A DNA stretch of 64,000 nucleotides from positions 1-64,000 of the forward strand of contig CALBDS010000003.1 of NCBI GenBank assembly GCA_937927415.1, in the 5' to 3' direction. Source of the stretch: an uncultured Rhodospirillaceae bacterium (GTDB lineage Bacteria; Pseudomonadota; Alphaproteobacteria; Azospirillales; Azospirillaceae). A program made the translations under genes and the position numbers. The notes beneath the pieces were generated by a model. It was given only the letters and a program-made list of their open reading frames with translations, was not told the DNA's origin and searched no databases. Positions 50,925-59,670 of the stretch are shown here, in pieces. Within the stretch, counting starts at the first letter, position 1; every line of letters begins with the position of its first letter.

Positions 50925-51059
50925 TCACAGCCCGGCCATGAAGGCCAGGGGCGATCCGGCAACCACCGTGGCGCCGACCAGCAGGGCCACCGCGAACACC
51001 CGTTCGCCCATCGACCAACGGCGCCAATCCCCTTTGAAGCTCTTGAGGTCGCGGCTCAT
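50925..51059 (-). CDS. Small 44-residue single-pass membrane protein
   Basis: The frame reads MSRDLKSFKGDWRRWSMGER, then one hydrophobic segment (VFAVALLVGATVVAGSPLAF), then MAGL. The ribosome site is GGAGGGAAG, ideally spaced. The basic N-terminus and single helix predict an inner-membrane protein with its N-terminus inside. No family recognised. It sits alone upstream of the lipoprotein pair on the same strand and is easily missed because of its size. Confidence 0.65.
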   Translation of the reverse strand: MSRDLKSFKGDWRRWSMGERVFAVALLVGATVVAGSPLAFMAGL

Positions 51060-51383
51060 GGCACTTCCCTCCGGTTCCAAGGTTTCTGCCTGTCGTAGGG
51101 CATAGTCCCCCCATCACCTTTCCCGTTGATTAACGGCAAAAGGTCATAGGCCTATCTACCACCTTATTGCACATAGACTACCCCTTTTGGATTGGTTTCC
51201 CGGGGCCTTCTGTCCAAAATCGGGGGTGCGGGCGGGGATTGCCATTCTCCCGACGAAGCCTCGGGCGGGCGATCCCCAAGGGGGGTGCGGTCTGCCCTTG
51301 CCGTGCGGGGTGGGGGAGCGTCAGATATCCATACGGAAAGGGTATCCTCCCTCCGCCATCCCCCACGACGAGCGGCAGCCTCC
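51060..51383. other. 324-bp divergent intergenic region
   Basis: It separates the 44-residue membrane protein (minus) from the patatin-like gene (plus). AT-richer around 51125-51200, where the minus-strand promoter should lie. A longer in-frame patatin start back to 51192 exists but its encoded sequence looks non-coding. No RNA gene seen. Confidence 0.5.
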
Positions 51384-52373
51384 ATGACGACGCAGAAGAT
51401 CGGTCTGGCCCTGGGCAGCGGGGCCGCGCGCGGCTGGGCGCACATCGGCGTGCTGAAGGCCCTGGCGGAAATGGACATCGAGCCGGATGTGGTGGCTGGC
51501 ACCTCCATCGGCGCCTGTGTCGGGGCGGCCTATCTGACCGGGCAGCTGGACGAGCTGCAAAGCTGGGCGCAGGGCATGGGGCTGCTAGGCATGCTGGGGG
51601 TCATCGACGTGACCTTCCGAAAGGGGGGGCTGGTGGCGGCGGAGCGGATCTTCGACCGTTTCCGCAACCCGGCCACCGAGGTTCGCATCGAAGACCTGGA
51701 CCGCCCCTTCGCCACCGTCGCCACCGACCTGACCACCGGGCGGGAAATCTGGCTGCGCGACGGGCCGCTGCTGGATGCGGTGGCGGCGTCCGCCGCCATG
51801 CCCGGCGTGTTCCCGGCGGTGCTGAACGAACGGCGCTGGCTGGTGGATGGGGCGCTGGTCAACCCGGTGCCGGTGTCGCTGTGCCGGGCGCTGGGGGCCG
51901 ACGTGGTGATCGCCGTCAACCTGAACAGCGACCTGACCACCCTGCCCCGCCCGGTGCCGCATCTGGAAGCGCCGCCGGCCGAGAACGATGCCAATGGCGG
52001 CGGCGATGGCGGCGGTACGGCCCCGGCCGGATTGCTCGACGCCTCCCTGGCGGCGCTGACGCAGCAGGTGGGGGCGTGGCTGGGCCGCCGTCCCGGCCGC
52101 GGCACCCGGTTCCTTGCCCGCCAGATCGCTGAAACCACCCCACCCCACCCGGTGCCCAATGTAATGGAGATCGTCACCGGCTCCATCGACATCATGCAGG
52201 ACCGCATCACCCGTTCCCGTCTGGCGGGCGAACCGCCGGACGTGCTGATCGCGCCCAAGCTGGGCCACATCGGCATCATGGATTTCGACCGTGCGGAGGA
52301 AGCGGTGGATACCGGCTACCGCACCGCCCTCGCCCTGCGCTACGCGCTTGATATGGCTTTGCGGCGGGCGTGA
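51384..52373 (+). CDS. Patatin-like phospholipase (RssA-type)
   Basis: A 329-residue serine hydrolase. The oxyanion loop is GLALGSGAARGWAHIG (residues 7-22), the nucleophile Ser41 sits in AGTSIGA, and the dyad Asp155 in LVDGALVNPVP. The catalytic pair is intact. The segment at about 190-220 is a Gly/Pro-rich linker (ENDANGGGDGGGTAPAG), followed by a helical extension. There is no signal peptide. Bacterial patatins act on phospholipids or acyl esters; the substrate here is unknown. It is followed 111 bp later by pgk. Confidence 0.9.
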   Translation: MTTQKIGLALGSGAARGWAHIGVLKALAEMDIEPDVVAGTSIGACVGAAYLTGQLDELQSWAQGMGLLGMLGVIDVTFRKGGLVAAERIFDRFRNPATEVRIEDLDRPFATVATDLTTGREIWLRDGPLLDAVAASAAMPGVFPAVLNERRWLVDGALVNPVPVSLCRALGADVVIAVNLNSDLTTLPRPVPHLEAPPAENDANGGGDGGGTAPAGLLDASLAALTQQVGAWLGRRPGRGTRFLARQIAETTPPHPVPNVMEIVTGSIDIMQDRITRSRLAGEPPDVLIAPKLGHIGIMDFDRAEEAVDTGYRTALALRYALDMALRRA

Positions 52374-52484
52374 CGGCGGCCCAGCGTCCTTTCACACCGT
52401 TGCAAAGCGGGCGCGGCTGTGCTTGGCTCCCGGCCAAACTTCTTCCCGCGGATCACACCACAGAAGAGCAACAGGGAACGCGCC

Positions 52485-53678
52485 ATGAGCGATTTCAACA
52501 CCATCGACGACCTGAACGTTTCCGGCAAGACCGTGCTGGTGCGTGCCGACCTGAACGTGCCGATGCAGGACGGCCGGGTGTCGGACACCACCCGCATCGA
52601 CCGTCTGGCCCCGACGCTGAAGGAACTGGCCGCCAAGGGCGCCAAGGTCGTGATCCTGTCGCACTTCGGCCGTCCCAAGAACGGGCCGGACGCCAAGAAC
52701 AGCCTGCGCAACGTGCTGTCCGCCCTGTCCGCCGCCGTGGGCCAGGACGTGGCCTTTGCCGAGGATTGCATCGGTGACGCCGCCAAGGCCGCCATCGCCG
52801 CCGCACCGGCGGGCGGCATGGTGCTGCTGGAGAACACCCGCTTCCACGCCGAAGAGGAAAAGAACGAACCCGGCTTCGCCAAGGCCATCGCCTCGCTGGG
52901 TGATCTGTACGTCAACGACGCCTTTTCCGCCGCCCACCGGGCGCACGCCTCGACCGAGGGCGTGGCCCACCACCTGCCCGCCGCCGCCGGCCGCCTGATG
53001 CAGGCCGAGCTTGAGGCGCTGACCAAGGCTCTGGAAAAGCCCGAACGCCCGGTGCTGGCCGTGGTCGGCGGTGCGAAGATCTCCACCAAGCTGGACCTGC
53101 TGGGCAATCTGGTGAGCAAGGTCGATCTGCTGGCCCTGGGTGGGGGCATGGCCAACACCTTCCTGTTCGCCCAGGGCACCGACGTGGGCGGTTCGCTGTG
53201 CGAAAAGGACATGGCCGATCAGGCCCGCGCCATCATGGAAAAGGCCAAGGCGGCCGGCTGCGAACTGCTGCTGCCCAAGGACTTCGTGGTCGCCAAGGAA
53301 TTCAAGGCGGGTGCCGCCAACCGCGTGGTGCCGGCGGACGGCATCGCCGCGGACGAGATGGCGCTGGACGTCGGCCCGGCAACCGTGGAGTTCCTGAAGG
53401 GCAAGATCGCCACCGCCAAGACCGTGGTGTGGAACGGCCCGCTGGGTGCGTTTGAAATCGCGCCGTTCAACGCCGGCACCAACGCCGTGGCGGCCATCGT
53501 CGCCGACGCCACCCAGGCCGGTTCGCTGCTGTCGGTGGCCGGCGGCGGCGACACCGTGGCGGCCCTGGCGTCGGCGGGGGCGGAAGACCGCTTCACCTAT
53601 GTTTCCGCGGCCGGCGGCGCCTTCCTGGAATGGCTGGAAGGCAAGGAACTGCCGGGCGTGGCCGCGCTGAAGAAATAA
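52485..53678 (+). CDS. pgk: Phosphoglycerate kinase
   Basis: A 397-residue glycolytic enzyme transferring phosphate between 1,3-bisphosphoglycerate and ADP. Recognised by KTVLVRADLNVPMQDG (N-domain), SHFGRPK, the ENTRFHAEEEKNE block, VVGGAKISTK, and the C-terminal ATP site VWNGPLGAFE and SVAGGGDTVAAL. Start at 52485 (MSDFNTIDDLNVSGK) with GGGAACG upstream. The usual partner genes gap, tkt or fba are not in the window; an intrinsic terminator follows. Confidence 0.98.
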   Translation: MSDFNTIDDLNVSGKTVLVRADLNVPMQDGRVSDTTRIDRLAPTLKELAAKGAKVVILSHFGRPKNGPDAKNSLRNVLSALSAAVGQDVAFAEDCIGDAAKAAIAAAPAGGMVLLENTRFHAEEEKNEPGFAKAIASLGDLYVNDAFSAAHRAHASTEGVAHHLPAAAGRLMQAELEALTKALEKPERPVLAVVGGAKISTKLDLLGNLVSKVDLLALGGGMANTFLFAQGTDVGGSLCEKDMADQARAIMEKAKAAGCELLLPKDFVVAKEFKAGAANRVVPADGIAADEMALDVGPATVEFLKGKIATAKTVVWNGPLGAFEIAPFNAGTNAVAAIVADATQAGSLLSVAGGGDTVAALASAGAEDRFTYVSAAGGAFLEWLEGKELPGVAALKK

Positions 53679-53696
53679 TCGGCCCGTTTTTCAAAG

Positions 53697-53729
53697 AAGG
53701 GGCGTGCCGGCCAACGGCGCGCCCCTTTT
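53697..53729 (+). terminator. Intrinsic terminator of pgk
   Basis: AAGGGGCGTGCCG pairs with CGGCGCGCCCCTT across a 5-nt loop (13 pairs, one G-U), followed by a T-run (TTTTCGTTT). Located 19 nt after the pgk stop; the best-formed terminator in the window. Confidence 0.9.
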
Positions 53730-53805
53730 CGTTTGGATGTTTCGTGCCTTGGGGGTGTTAATCAGGTTCCGGCGGCAACGCCTCAATCATACGGGAGACG
53801 GCTCC

Positions 53806-54615
53806 ATGCGCCTTCGGCTGGGTTGCGAAATGAGCTACGACTTTCCTCAGCCGACGCCGATGATCGTCATGCTGAACGTGCATTATTCCCGCGTCGGTGC
53901 GCTGGAACGGCCCGATTATCTGCTGACCATGCCGGCGGTTCCCATCCACAGCTACCGTGACGGCTTCGGCAACTGGTGCAGCCGTCTTGTGGCCCCGGCG
54001 GGGCGGTTCACCCTGCGCACCGATGGGGTGATCCGCGACGACGGCGCATCCGACCCGGTGGCCCCCGACGCGGTGCAGCACCCGGTTGAGGAGCTTCCCG
54101 CCGAAACCCTGCAATTCCTGCTGGGCAGCCGTTATTGCGAAACCGACGTGTTGTCACAGGAGGCGTGGCGGCTGTTCGGCACCACACCGCCCGGCTGGGC
54201 GCGGGTGCAGGCGGTGTGCGATTTCGTCCACAACCATGTGACCTTCGGCTACGAGCATTCCCGCCCCACCCGCACCGCGGCGGAAACCTACCGTGAAAAG
54301 CGCGGGGTGTGCCGGGATTATACCCATCTGGCCGTCACCTTCTGCCGCTGCCTGAACATTCCGGCACGCTACTGCACCGGCTACATCAGCGACATCGGCC
54401 AGCCGCCGCCCTACCCGCCCATGGATTTCGCGGCGTGGATGGAGGTCTTCCTCGGCGGGCGCTGGTACACCTTCGATCCCCGCAACAACGATGCCCGGTT
54501 CGGGCGTGTCCTCATCGCCCATGGGCGCGATGCCGCCGATGTGCCCCTGACCCACACCTTCGGTCCCAACACCCTGTCGGGGTTCCGGGTGTGGATCGAC
54601 GAGGCGACGGCCTGA
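53806..54615 (+). CDS. Transglutaminase-like protein with altered active site
   Basis: A 269-residue protein of the bacterial transglutaminase-like (papain-fold) family. The N-terminal domain is beta-rich (1-110), the core follows with Cys169 in KRGVCRDYTHLAV and Asp224 in RWYTFDPRNN. The usual catalytic His in HAW is Ala209 here (MDFAAWMEVFLGG). Thus the Cys-His-Asp triad lacks its His, and the protein may use another His or be a non-catalytic binder. Some relatives in alphaproteobacteria seem, from memory, to have Ser or Ala there. No signal peptide. The start at 53806 follows GGAGACGG. It converges on the ABC exporter genes. Confidence 0.82.
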   Translation: MRLRLGCEMSYDFPQPTPMIVMLNVHYSRVGALERPDYLLTMPAVPIHSYRDGFGNWCSRLVAPAGRFTLRTDGVIRDDGASDPVAPDAVQHPVEELPAETLQFLLGSRYCETDVLSQEAWRLFGTTPPGWARVQAVCDFVHNHVTFGYEHSRPTRTAAETYREKRGVCRDYTHLAVTFCRCLNIPARYCTGYISDIGQPPPYPPMDFAAWMEVFLGGRWYTFDPRNNDARFGRVLIAHGRDAADVPLTHTFGPNTLSGFRVWIDEATA

Positions 54616-54622
54616 CCCTCGC

Positions 54623-55750
54623 CTACCGCTCCGCCGCCAGTTGGCGGCGGACGCGGGCGAGGCTCCAGGCGAAGAACAGCGCCCCGCCCGCCGCCGTCGC
54701 CGCCAGTTGCGGCCACACCACCCCCAGCCCGGCGTGGCGGAACAGCACCGCCTGCGCCAACGCCACGTAATGGGTGGACGGCACCGCCTGCATCACGGTC
54801 TGCAGCCATTGCGGCTCGCTTTCCAGCGGCGTGTTGGTGCCCGACAGCATGTTCATCGGCAGCACGATCAGGATGAACAGCAGCCCCAGTTGCGGCATCG
54901 ACCGCGCCACGGTGCCGAGGAAGATGCCCAACGCCGTGGCGAAGAACAGATACAGCGCCGTTCCCACCAGAAACAGCCACACCGGCCCGCTCAGCGGCAC
55001 GCCCAGCAGCGTGCGCAGCACCCCGTACAGGGACAGCCCCGTCAGCAGCAGGATCACCGAGCCGTTGGCCACCACCTTGGCGGTCATGATCTCCACCGGG
55101 CGCACCGGCATCACCAGCAGATGCTCCAGGGTGCCGTGCTCGCGCTCGCGGATCAGGGCGGCACCGGCCAGCAGCACCGCCAGCATGGTAATATTGTTGA
55201 GCAGCGCCATCACCCCGGTGAACCACGTGGAATTGAGCGATTCGTTGAAGACGATCCGCACCTGGATGCCCACGGGGGTGGCGGTGGATGCCGCCTCCCG
55301 CCCGGCGAAACGGGCGATCTCGTCATCCAGCAGGCCGGTGATGTGGCCGGCGCCGATGCCCGCCTGCATGATGGCGGTGGCGTCGATCAGCAATTGCACC
55401 ACGGGCGACCGCCCGGCCAGCACATCGGCCTGGAAATCGGGCGGAATGTCGATGACGAAGGTGAAGCGGGCGGTGTCCATGGCCCGGTCGATGGCGTGGG
55501 TGGCGATGGGCACCGGCGGCTGGAATTCGGGGCGGCGGAACACCTCGGCAAGCCGGCGGGACAGGGGCGAGTCATCCTCGTCCACGATGGCAAGGGCGGC
55601 GTTGCGCACGTCGTGGGTGATGCCGGTCGCCTGGCTGTAGACGGCGAAGGTGAAGGAATAGACCACGAAACCCAGCATGAACACGTCGCGGAACAGGCTG
55701 ATCCATTCCTTGCCCACCAGAACCGCCGTGCAGCGCAAAAAGCGTCCCAT
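54623..55750 (-). CDS. ABC-2 type transporter permease (YbhR/YhhJ-like)
   Basis: A 375-residue membrane protein: one N-terminal helix (about 20-42), a large periplasmic domain (about 45-175) and five C-terminal helices with the conserved ABC-2 region (IREREHGTLEHLLVMPVRPVEIMTAK). It is the last gene of a three-gene exporter operon, 3 nt after the ATPase/permease gene. Exporters of this arrangement carry drugs or bile-like compounds; the substrate here is unknown. Confidence 0.88.
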   Translation of the reverse strand: MGRFLRCTAVLVGKEWISLFRDVFMLGFVVYSFTFAVYSQATGITHDVRNAALAIVDEDDSPLSRRLAEVFRRPEFQPPVPIATHAIDRAMDTARFTFVIDIPPDFQADVLAGRSPVVQLLIDATAIMQAGIGAGHITGLLDDEIARFAGREAASTATPVGIQVRIVFNESLNSTWFTGVMALLNNITMLAVLLAGAALIREREHGTLEHLLVMPVRPVEIMTAKVVANGSVILLLTGLSLYGVLRTLLGVPLSGPVWLFLVGTALYLFFATALGIFLGTVARSMPQLGLLFILIVLPMNMLSGTNTPLESEPQWLQTVMQAVPSTHYVALAQAVLFRHAGLGVVWPQLAATAAGGALFFAWSLARVRRQLAAER

Positions 55751-55753
55751 GGG

Positions 55754-58486
55754 TCACTTCTCCTGCTTCGGCAACAGGATCAGGCACAGGGCCAGCAGAA
55801 CGGGAACGAAGGCCGCCGTGGCGGCGATGAAGCCCAGCAGATCCCAGAAGCCCAACCCCTTGGTGAAGGCGCCGACGCTGATTTTCAGGAAATAGGTGGT
55901 GGGGAACAGCGTGCCGATGGCCCACGCCGGCCCCTCCAGCGTGGAGACCGGCTGCAGCAGCCCGGAAAACTGGGTGGCCGGCATCATGGTGGCGATGGCC
56001 GTGCCGAACACCGCCGCCGTCTGGGTGCTGGTGAAGGCCGACATCAGCAGCCCCAGGGCGGTGGTGGCGGTGACATAGACCAGCCCTCCCAGCAACAACC
56101 CGGCAAGGCTGCCCTTCACCGGCACGCCGAACAGCGTCACCGCCATCAGCACCATCAGCAGCAGATTGACGGTCGCCAGCCCGATATAGGGCAACTGCTT
56201 GCCCAGCAGGAATTCCAGCCGCGTCACCGGCGTCACGTACAGGTTGGTGATCGACCCCAGTTCCTTTTCCCGCACCACGCCGAGGGCTGCCAGGATCGAC
56301 GGGATGAACACCAGCAGCAGGGCCACCACCGACGGCACCATGGCATCCAGGCTGCGGAAGGCCTGATTGTAGCGGTAACGCGCCTCCACCGTCGCGGCGG
56401 CGGCGGGCAGGGTGATGCCGTGGGACGTCGCCATGTCGGTAATGAACCGCTCGTGGATCCCGGCGACATAGCCCTGGATGGTTTCGGCGCGGAAGGGCAT
56501 GGCGCCGTCGATGGTCACCGCCACCTCCGGCGAGCGCCCCTGACGCAGGTCGCGCCCGAAACCGTTGGGGACTTCGATGGCCAGCGCCACGTCGTTGGCC
56601 TGGAACCGCCGCAGCATCTCCGCCCCGTCCGCGATGTCGGGACGGCGCAGGAAATAGGTGGAGCCGTCGAACTGCTCGATATAGGCGCGGCTTTCCGGCG
56701 AACGGTCGCGGTCCAGCACGGCGAAACGCAGATCCTGCACGTCCATAGTGATGCCGTACCCGAACACCAGCATCAGCAGCACCGTGCCGATCAGCGCCAC
56801 CGCCAGCCGCACCGGGTCGCGGCGCAGCTCCAGCGATTCCCGCCCGGCATAGGCCAGCAGCCGGCGCAGCGAGAAACGGCGGCGGGGCGCTTCGGCGTGC
56901 TCCACCGCCAGGGGGGCGGATTCCGGCGGCGGGGCGCCCTCCCCCTCCTCGTCCGCCGCGGCACGGCTCATGAAGCCGATGAAGGCGTCGTCCAGACTGT
57001 CGGCCCCCTGCTGGCGGCGCAACGCGTCCGGCGGCCCCACCGCGATCACCCGGCCGGCGTGCATGAAGGCCACCCGGTCGCAGCGCGCCGCCTCGTTCAT
57101 GAAATGGGTGGACACGAAGATGGTGACGTTCTGCTGCCGCGACAGCGCCACCAGATCGGCCCAGAACAGGTCACGGGCCACCGGATCGACGCCGGAGGTG
57201 GGTTCGTCGAGGATCAGCATCTCCGGCTCGTGCAGCACCGCCACCGCCAGCGACAGCCGTTGCCGCACCCCCAGCGGCAGCCCGTCGGCCACCGAATCCA
57301 GATAGGGCACCAGCCCGAACCGCCGGGACAGGGCATCGATGCGCCCCCCCGTGGACGGCAGGTCGAACAGCCGGGCGTGCAGCACAAGGTTCTGCCGCAC
57401 CGTCAGTTCGCCGTAGAGGGAAAAGGCCTGGGCCATATAGCCCACCCGCCGCCGGGTCGCCATGTCGCCGGCATCGACGGTGCCGCCGAACAGCCGCACC
57501 TCCCCCGCCGTGGCGGGCAGCAGGCCGGTCAGCATCTTCATGGTGGTGGTCTTGCCGCAGCCGTTGGAGCCGAGGAAGCCGAAGATCTCCCCCCGTCCGA
57601 TGCGGAAACTCACATCATCCACGGCGGTGAAGGCCCCGAAACGGCGGGTCAGCCCGCGGGCCTCGATGGCGGCCTCCCCGTCGCCGTCGGGGCTGCGGGG
57701 CGGCACCGTCAGGGTGGTGTGCCCCTTGCGGGCCTCTTCGGGCAGCAGGGCGACGAAGGCGGCCTCCAGATCCGCGCAGCCGGTGCGCGCCAGCACCGCC
57801 GCCGGGGTGTCGTCGGCCAACAGCCGCCCGCCATGCATCATCAGCACCCGGCCGAAGCGGGCCGCCTCGTCCATGTAGGACGTCGCCACCAGCACCGTCA
57901 TGCCCGGACGCGACGCCCGGATGCGGTCGATCAGGTCCCAGAACTGACGGCGCGACAGCGGGTCCACGCCGGTCGTCGGTTCGTCGAGGATCAACAGGTC
58001 CGGGTCGTGCAGCAGGGCGCAGCACAGGCCCAGCTTCTGCTTCATGCCCCCCGACAGCTTGCCCGCCGGACGGTCGGGAAAGGGGGCCAGCCCGGTCGCC
58101 TCCAGCAGCGTATCGATGCGCGCCCGCCGCTGGGCGGCGTTCAGCCCGAACAGCCGGGCGAAGAACACCAGATTCTCTTCGACGCTAAGGTCGGCGTAAA
58201 GGTTGCGGCCCAGCCCCTGGGGCATATAGGCGATGCGGGTCTGCACCGCCGTGCGCTGGCGGGCGTCGGCCATGTCGGCGCCCAGCACCGACACCGTGCC
58301 GCTCTGCACGATCTTCGCCCCGGCGATCAGGCCGAACAGCGTGGATTTGCCCACCCCGTCCGGGCCGATGACCGCCACCGTTTCGGCGGCGGGCAGGGTC
58401 AGCGACACATCCTCCAGCCCGATGGTGCGGCCGTAGCGGTGGCCGACCCCCGCCAGACGCACCGCCGGGACGGCGGGGGTGGTCAT
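55754..58486 (-). CDS. ABC exporter fusion: two ATPase domains plus ABC-2 permease (RbbA/YhiH-like)
   Basis: A 910-residue protein. NBD1 has Walker A GPDGVGKST at 41-49 and signature LSGGMKQKLGLC; NBD2 has Walker A GSNGCGKTT near 307 and Walker B LILDEPTSGVDP. From about 545 on there is a permease with one helix, a periplasmic domain and five helices. This is the fused ATPase-ATPase-permease arrangement of RbbA/YhiH. In the three-gene cluster it pairs with an HlyD adaptor and a second permease. The start at 58486 overlaps the adaptor stop by 4 nt. Confidence 0.9.
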   Translation of the reverse strand: MTTPAVPAVRLAGVGHRYGRTIGLEDVSLTLPAAETVAVIGPDGVGKSTLFGLIAGAKIVQSGTVSVLGADMADARQRTAVQTRIAYMPQGLGRNLYADLSVEENLVFFARLFGLNAAQRRARIDTLLEATGLAPFPDRPAGKLSGGMKQKLGLCCALLHDPDLLILDEPTTGVDPLSRRQFWDLIDRIRASRPGMTVLVATSYMDEAARFGRVLMMHGGRLLADDTPAAVLARTGCADLEAAFVALLPEEARKGHTTLTVPPRSPDGDGEAAIEARGLTRRFGAFTAVDDVSFRIGRGEIFGFLGSNGCGKTTTMKMLTGLLPATAGEVRLFGGTVDAGDMATRRRVGYMAQAFSLYGELTVRQNLVLHARLFDLPSTGGRIDALSRRFGLVPYLDSVADGLPLGVRQRLSLAVAVLHEPEMLILDEPTSGVDPVARDLFWADLVALSRQQNVTIFVSTHFMNEAARCDRVAFMHAGRVIAVGPPDALRRQQGADSLDDAFIGFMSRAAADEEGEGAPPPESAPLAVEHAEAPRRRFSLRRLLAYAGRESLELRRDPVRLAVALIGTVLLMLVFGYGITMDVQDLRFAVLDRDRSPESRAYIEQFDGSTYFLRRPDIADGAEMLRRFQANDVALAIEVPNGFGRDLRQGRSPEVAVTIDGAMPFRAETIQGYVAGIHERFITDMATSHGITLPAAAATVEARYRYNQAFRSLDAMVPSVVALLLVFIPSILAALGVVREKELGSITNLYVTPVTRLEFLLGKQLPYIGLATVNLLLMVLMAVTLFGVPVKGSLAGLLLGGLVYVTATTALGLLMSAFTSTQTAAVFGTAIATMMPATQFSGLLQPVSTLEGPAWAIGTLFPTTYFLKISVGAFTKGLGFWDLLGFIAATAAFVPVLLALCLILLPKQEK

Positions 58487-59478
58487 GACGCACCGTCGCG
58501 GGTCAGACGCGATTCCAGCCAGCCCGGCCACTCGGCCTTGTCGTCCAGCCGGACATAGGCCATGCCGGTGACCCCGGTCTTCACCCGGTCGATGTAGCGG
58601 GTGACCAGCGCCTCGGGGATGCGGGCCTTGACGCGGAACATCATGCGGTCACGCTCGGACTTGGTTTCCACCTGCTTGGGCGTGAACTGGGCGCGGGGCG
58701 AGACGAAGGACACCATCGCCGGGATCGCCAGATCGGGCAAGGCGTCCAGCACCAGCCGGGCGTCGGCCCCCAGCCCCAGCGGCCCCGCCGCATCGGTGGG
58801 CAGGAAAAAGGTCATGTAGACGTTGGACAGATCCAGCAGTGTCACCACCTTGCCGCCGGCCCCCAGCACCTCCCCCGGTTCGGCCAGCCGGTAGAGCACG
58901 CGGCCGGTGCGCGGTGCTGTCAGGATGCCGTCGGCCACCAGGGTCTTGATGCGCTCCACCTCGGCGTTGGCGGCGGCGATGGCCTCGTCGGCGCTGGCGC
59001 GGCGGCTCTGGGCGGCGGCCAGGGCGGCATCGGCGGTCTGCTGCTGGTTGCGCGCCTGATCGACGCGCTGCTGCGACACGTGCCCCTTGCCGAACAGGAC
59101 CAGGGCGCGCTCCATCTCCTTGGCGGCGAAGGCGGCTTCGCTGGCCCGCTGGGCGACCGTGGAGTCGGCCTCCGCCCGCGTTTCCACCGCCTGGCGCGCC
59201 TGCGCCTCGGCCGCGTGGAGCTGGGCTTCGAGGTCACGGGTGTCGAGGGTGGCGAGCACCGCCCCGGCCTCCACCAGATCACCTTCCTGAACGCGGACGG
59301 TGGCGATACGGGCGGCGTATTTGGCGGCCACGTCGATTTCGTTGGCTTCGATCCGGCCGTTGCCCGACAGAAAGCCCGGCGGCAATTGCCGGGCGTTCAG
59401 GGTGCGGTAGCTGATATAAGCCCCCCCTGCGGCCACCAGCAGCAGCAGCAGGGCAAGGACGAGGGGTTTCCATTTCAC
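58483..59478 (-). CDS. HlyD-family membrane fusion (adaptor) protein
   Basis: A 331-residue periplasmic adaptor anchored by one N-terminal helix (LVLALLLLLVAAGGAYISY, about 6-24). It has a lipoyl-like half (GRIEANEIDVAAKYAARIATVRVQEGDLVEAGAVLATLD), a long coiled coil (about 80-175, Ala/Gln/Glu-rich), the second lipoyl half (APRTGRVLYRLAEPGEVLGAGG) and a beta-barrel. It links the ABC exporter to an outer-membrane channel (TolC-type, not in the window). The start is GTG 59478, since the preceding residues are basic and Pro-rich and GGAG lies 8 nt upstream. Confidence 0.88.
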   Translation of the reverse strand: MKWKPLVLALLLLLVAAGGAYISYRTLNARQLPPGFLSGNGRIEANEIDVAAKYAARIATVRVQEGDLVEAGAVLATLDTRDLEAQLHAAEAQARQAVETRAEADSTVAQRASEAAFAAKEMERALVLFGKGHVSQQRVDQARNQQQTADAALAAAQSRRASADEAIAAANAEVERIKTLVADGILTAPRTGRVLYRLAEPGEVLGAGGKVVTLLDLSNVYMTFFLPTDAAGPLGLGADARLVLDALPDLAIPAMVSFVSPRAQFTPKQVETKSERDRMMFRVKARIPEALVTRYIDRVKTGVTGMAYVRLDDKAEWPGWLESRLTRDGAS

Positions 59479-59670
59479 GGGATGCACTCCGCGCGTTGCG
59501 GGCCGGAAAAGCCGCCGGGGACGGTCACGGGGGCGCCCCATGGGGGATGGGCGGCGTGACGAAACAATGCCCCCCGGCGCGTGACCTTAGGGGGAAGCAT
59601 AGGCCGGGCCGTGCCCGCGGATCAAGGTGCCGCTTGACGCATCCTCGGCTATCCACCGGATCCGCATGGC

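Noticed and set aside
54641..58558. 1305-codon plus-strand open frame
   Set aside because: Antisense to the ABC exporter genes with Walker motifs; the product is an Arg/His/Gly/Gln shadow sequence.
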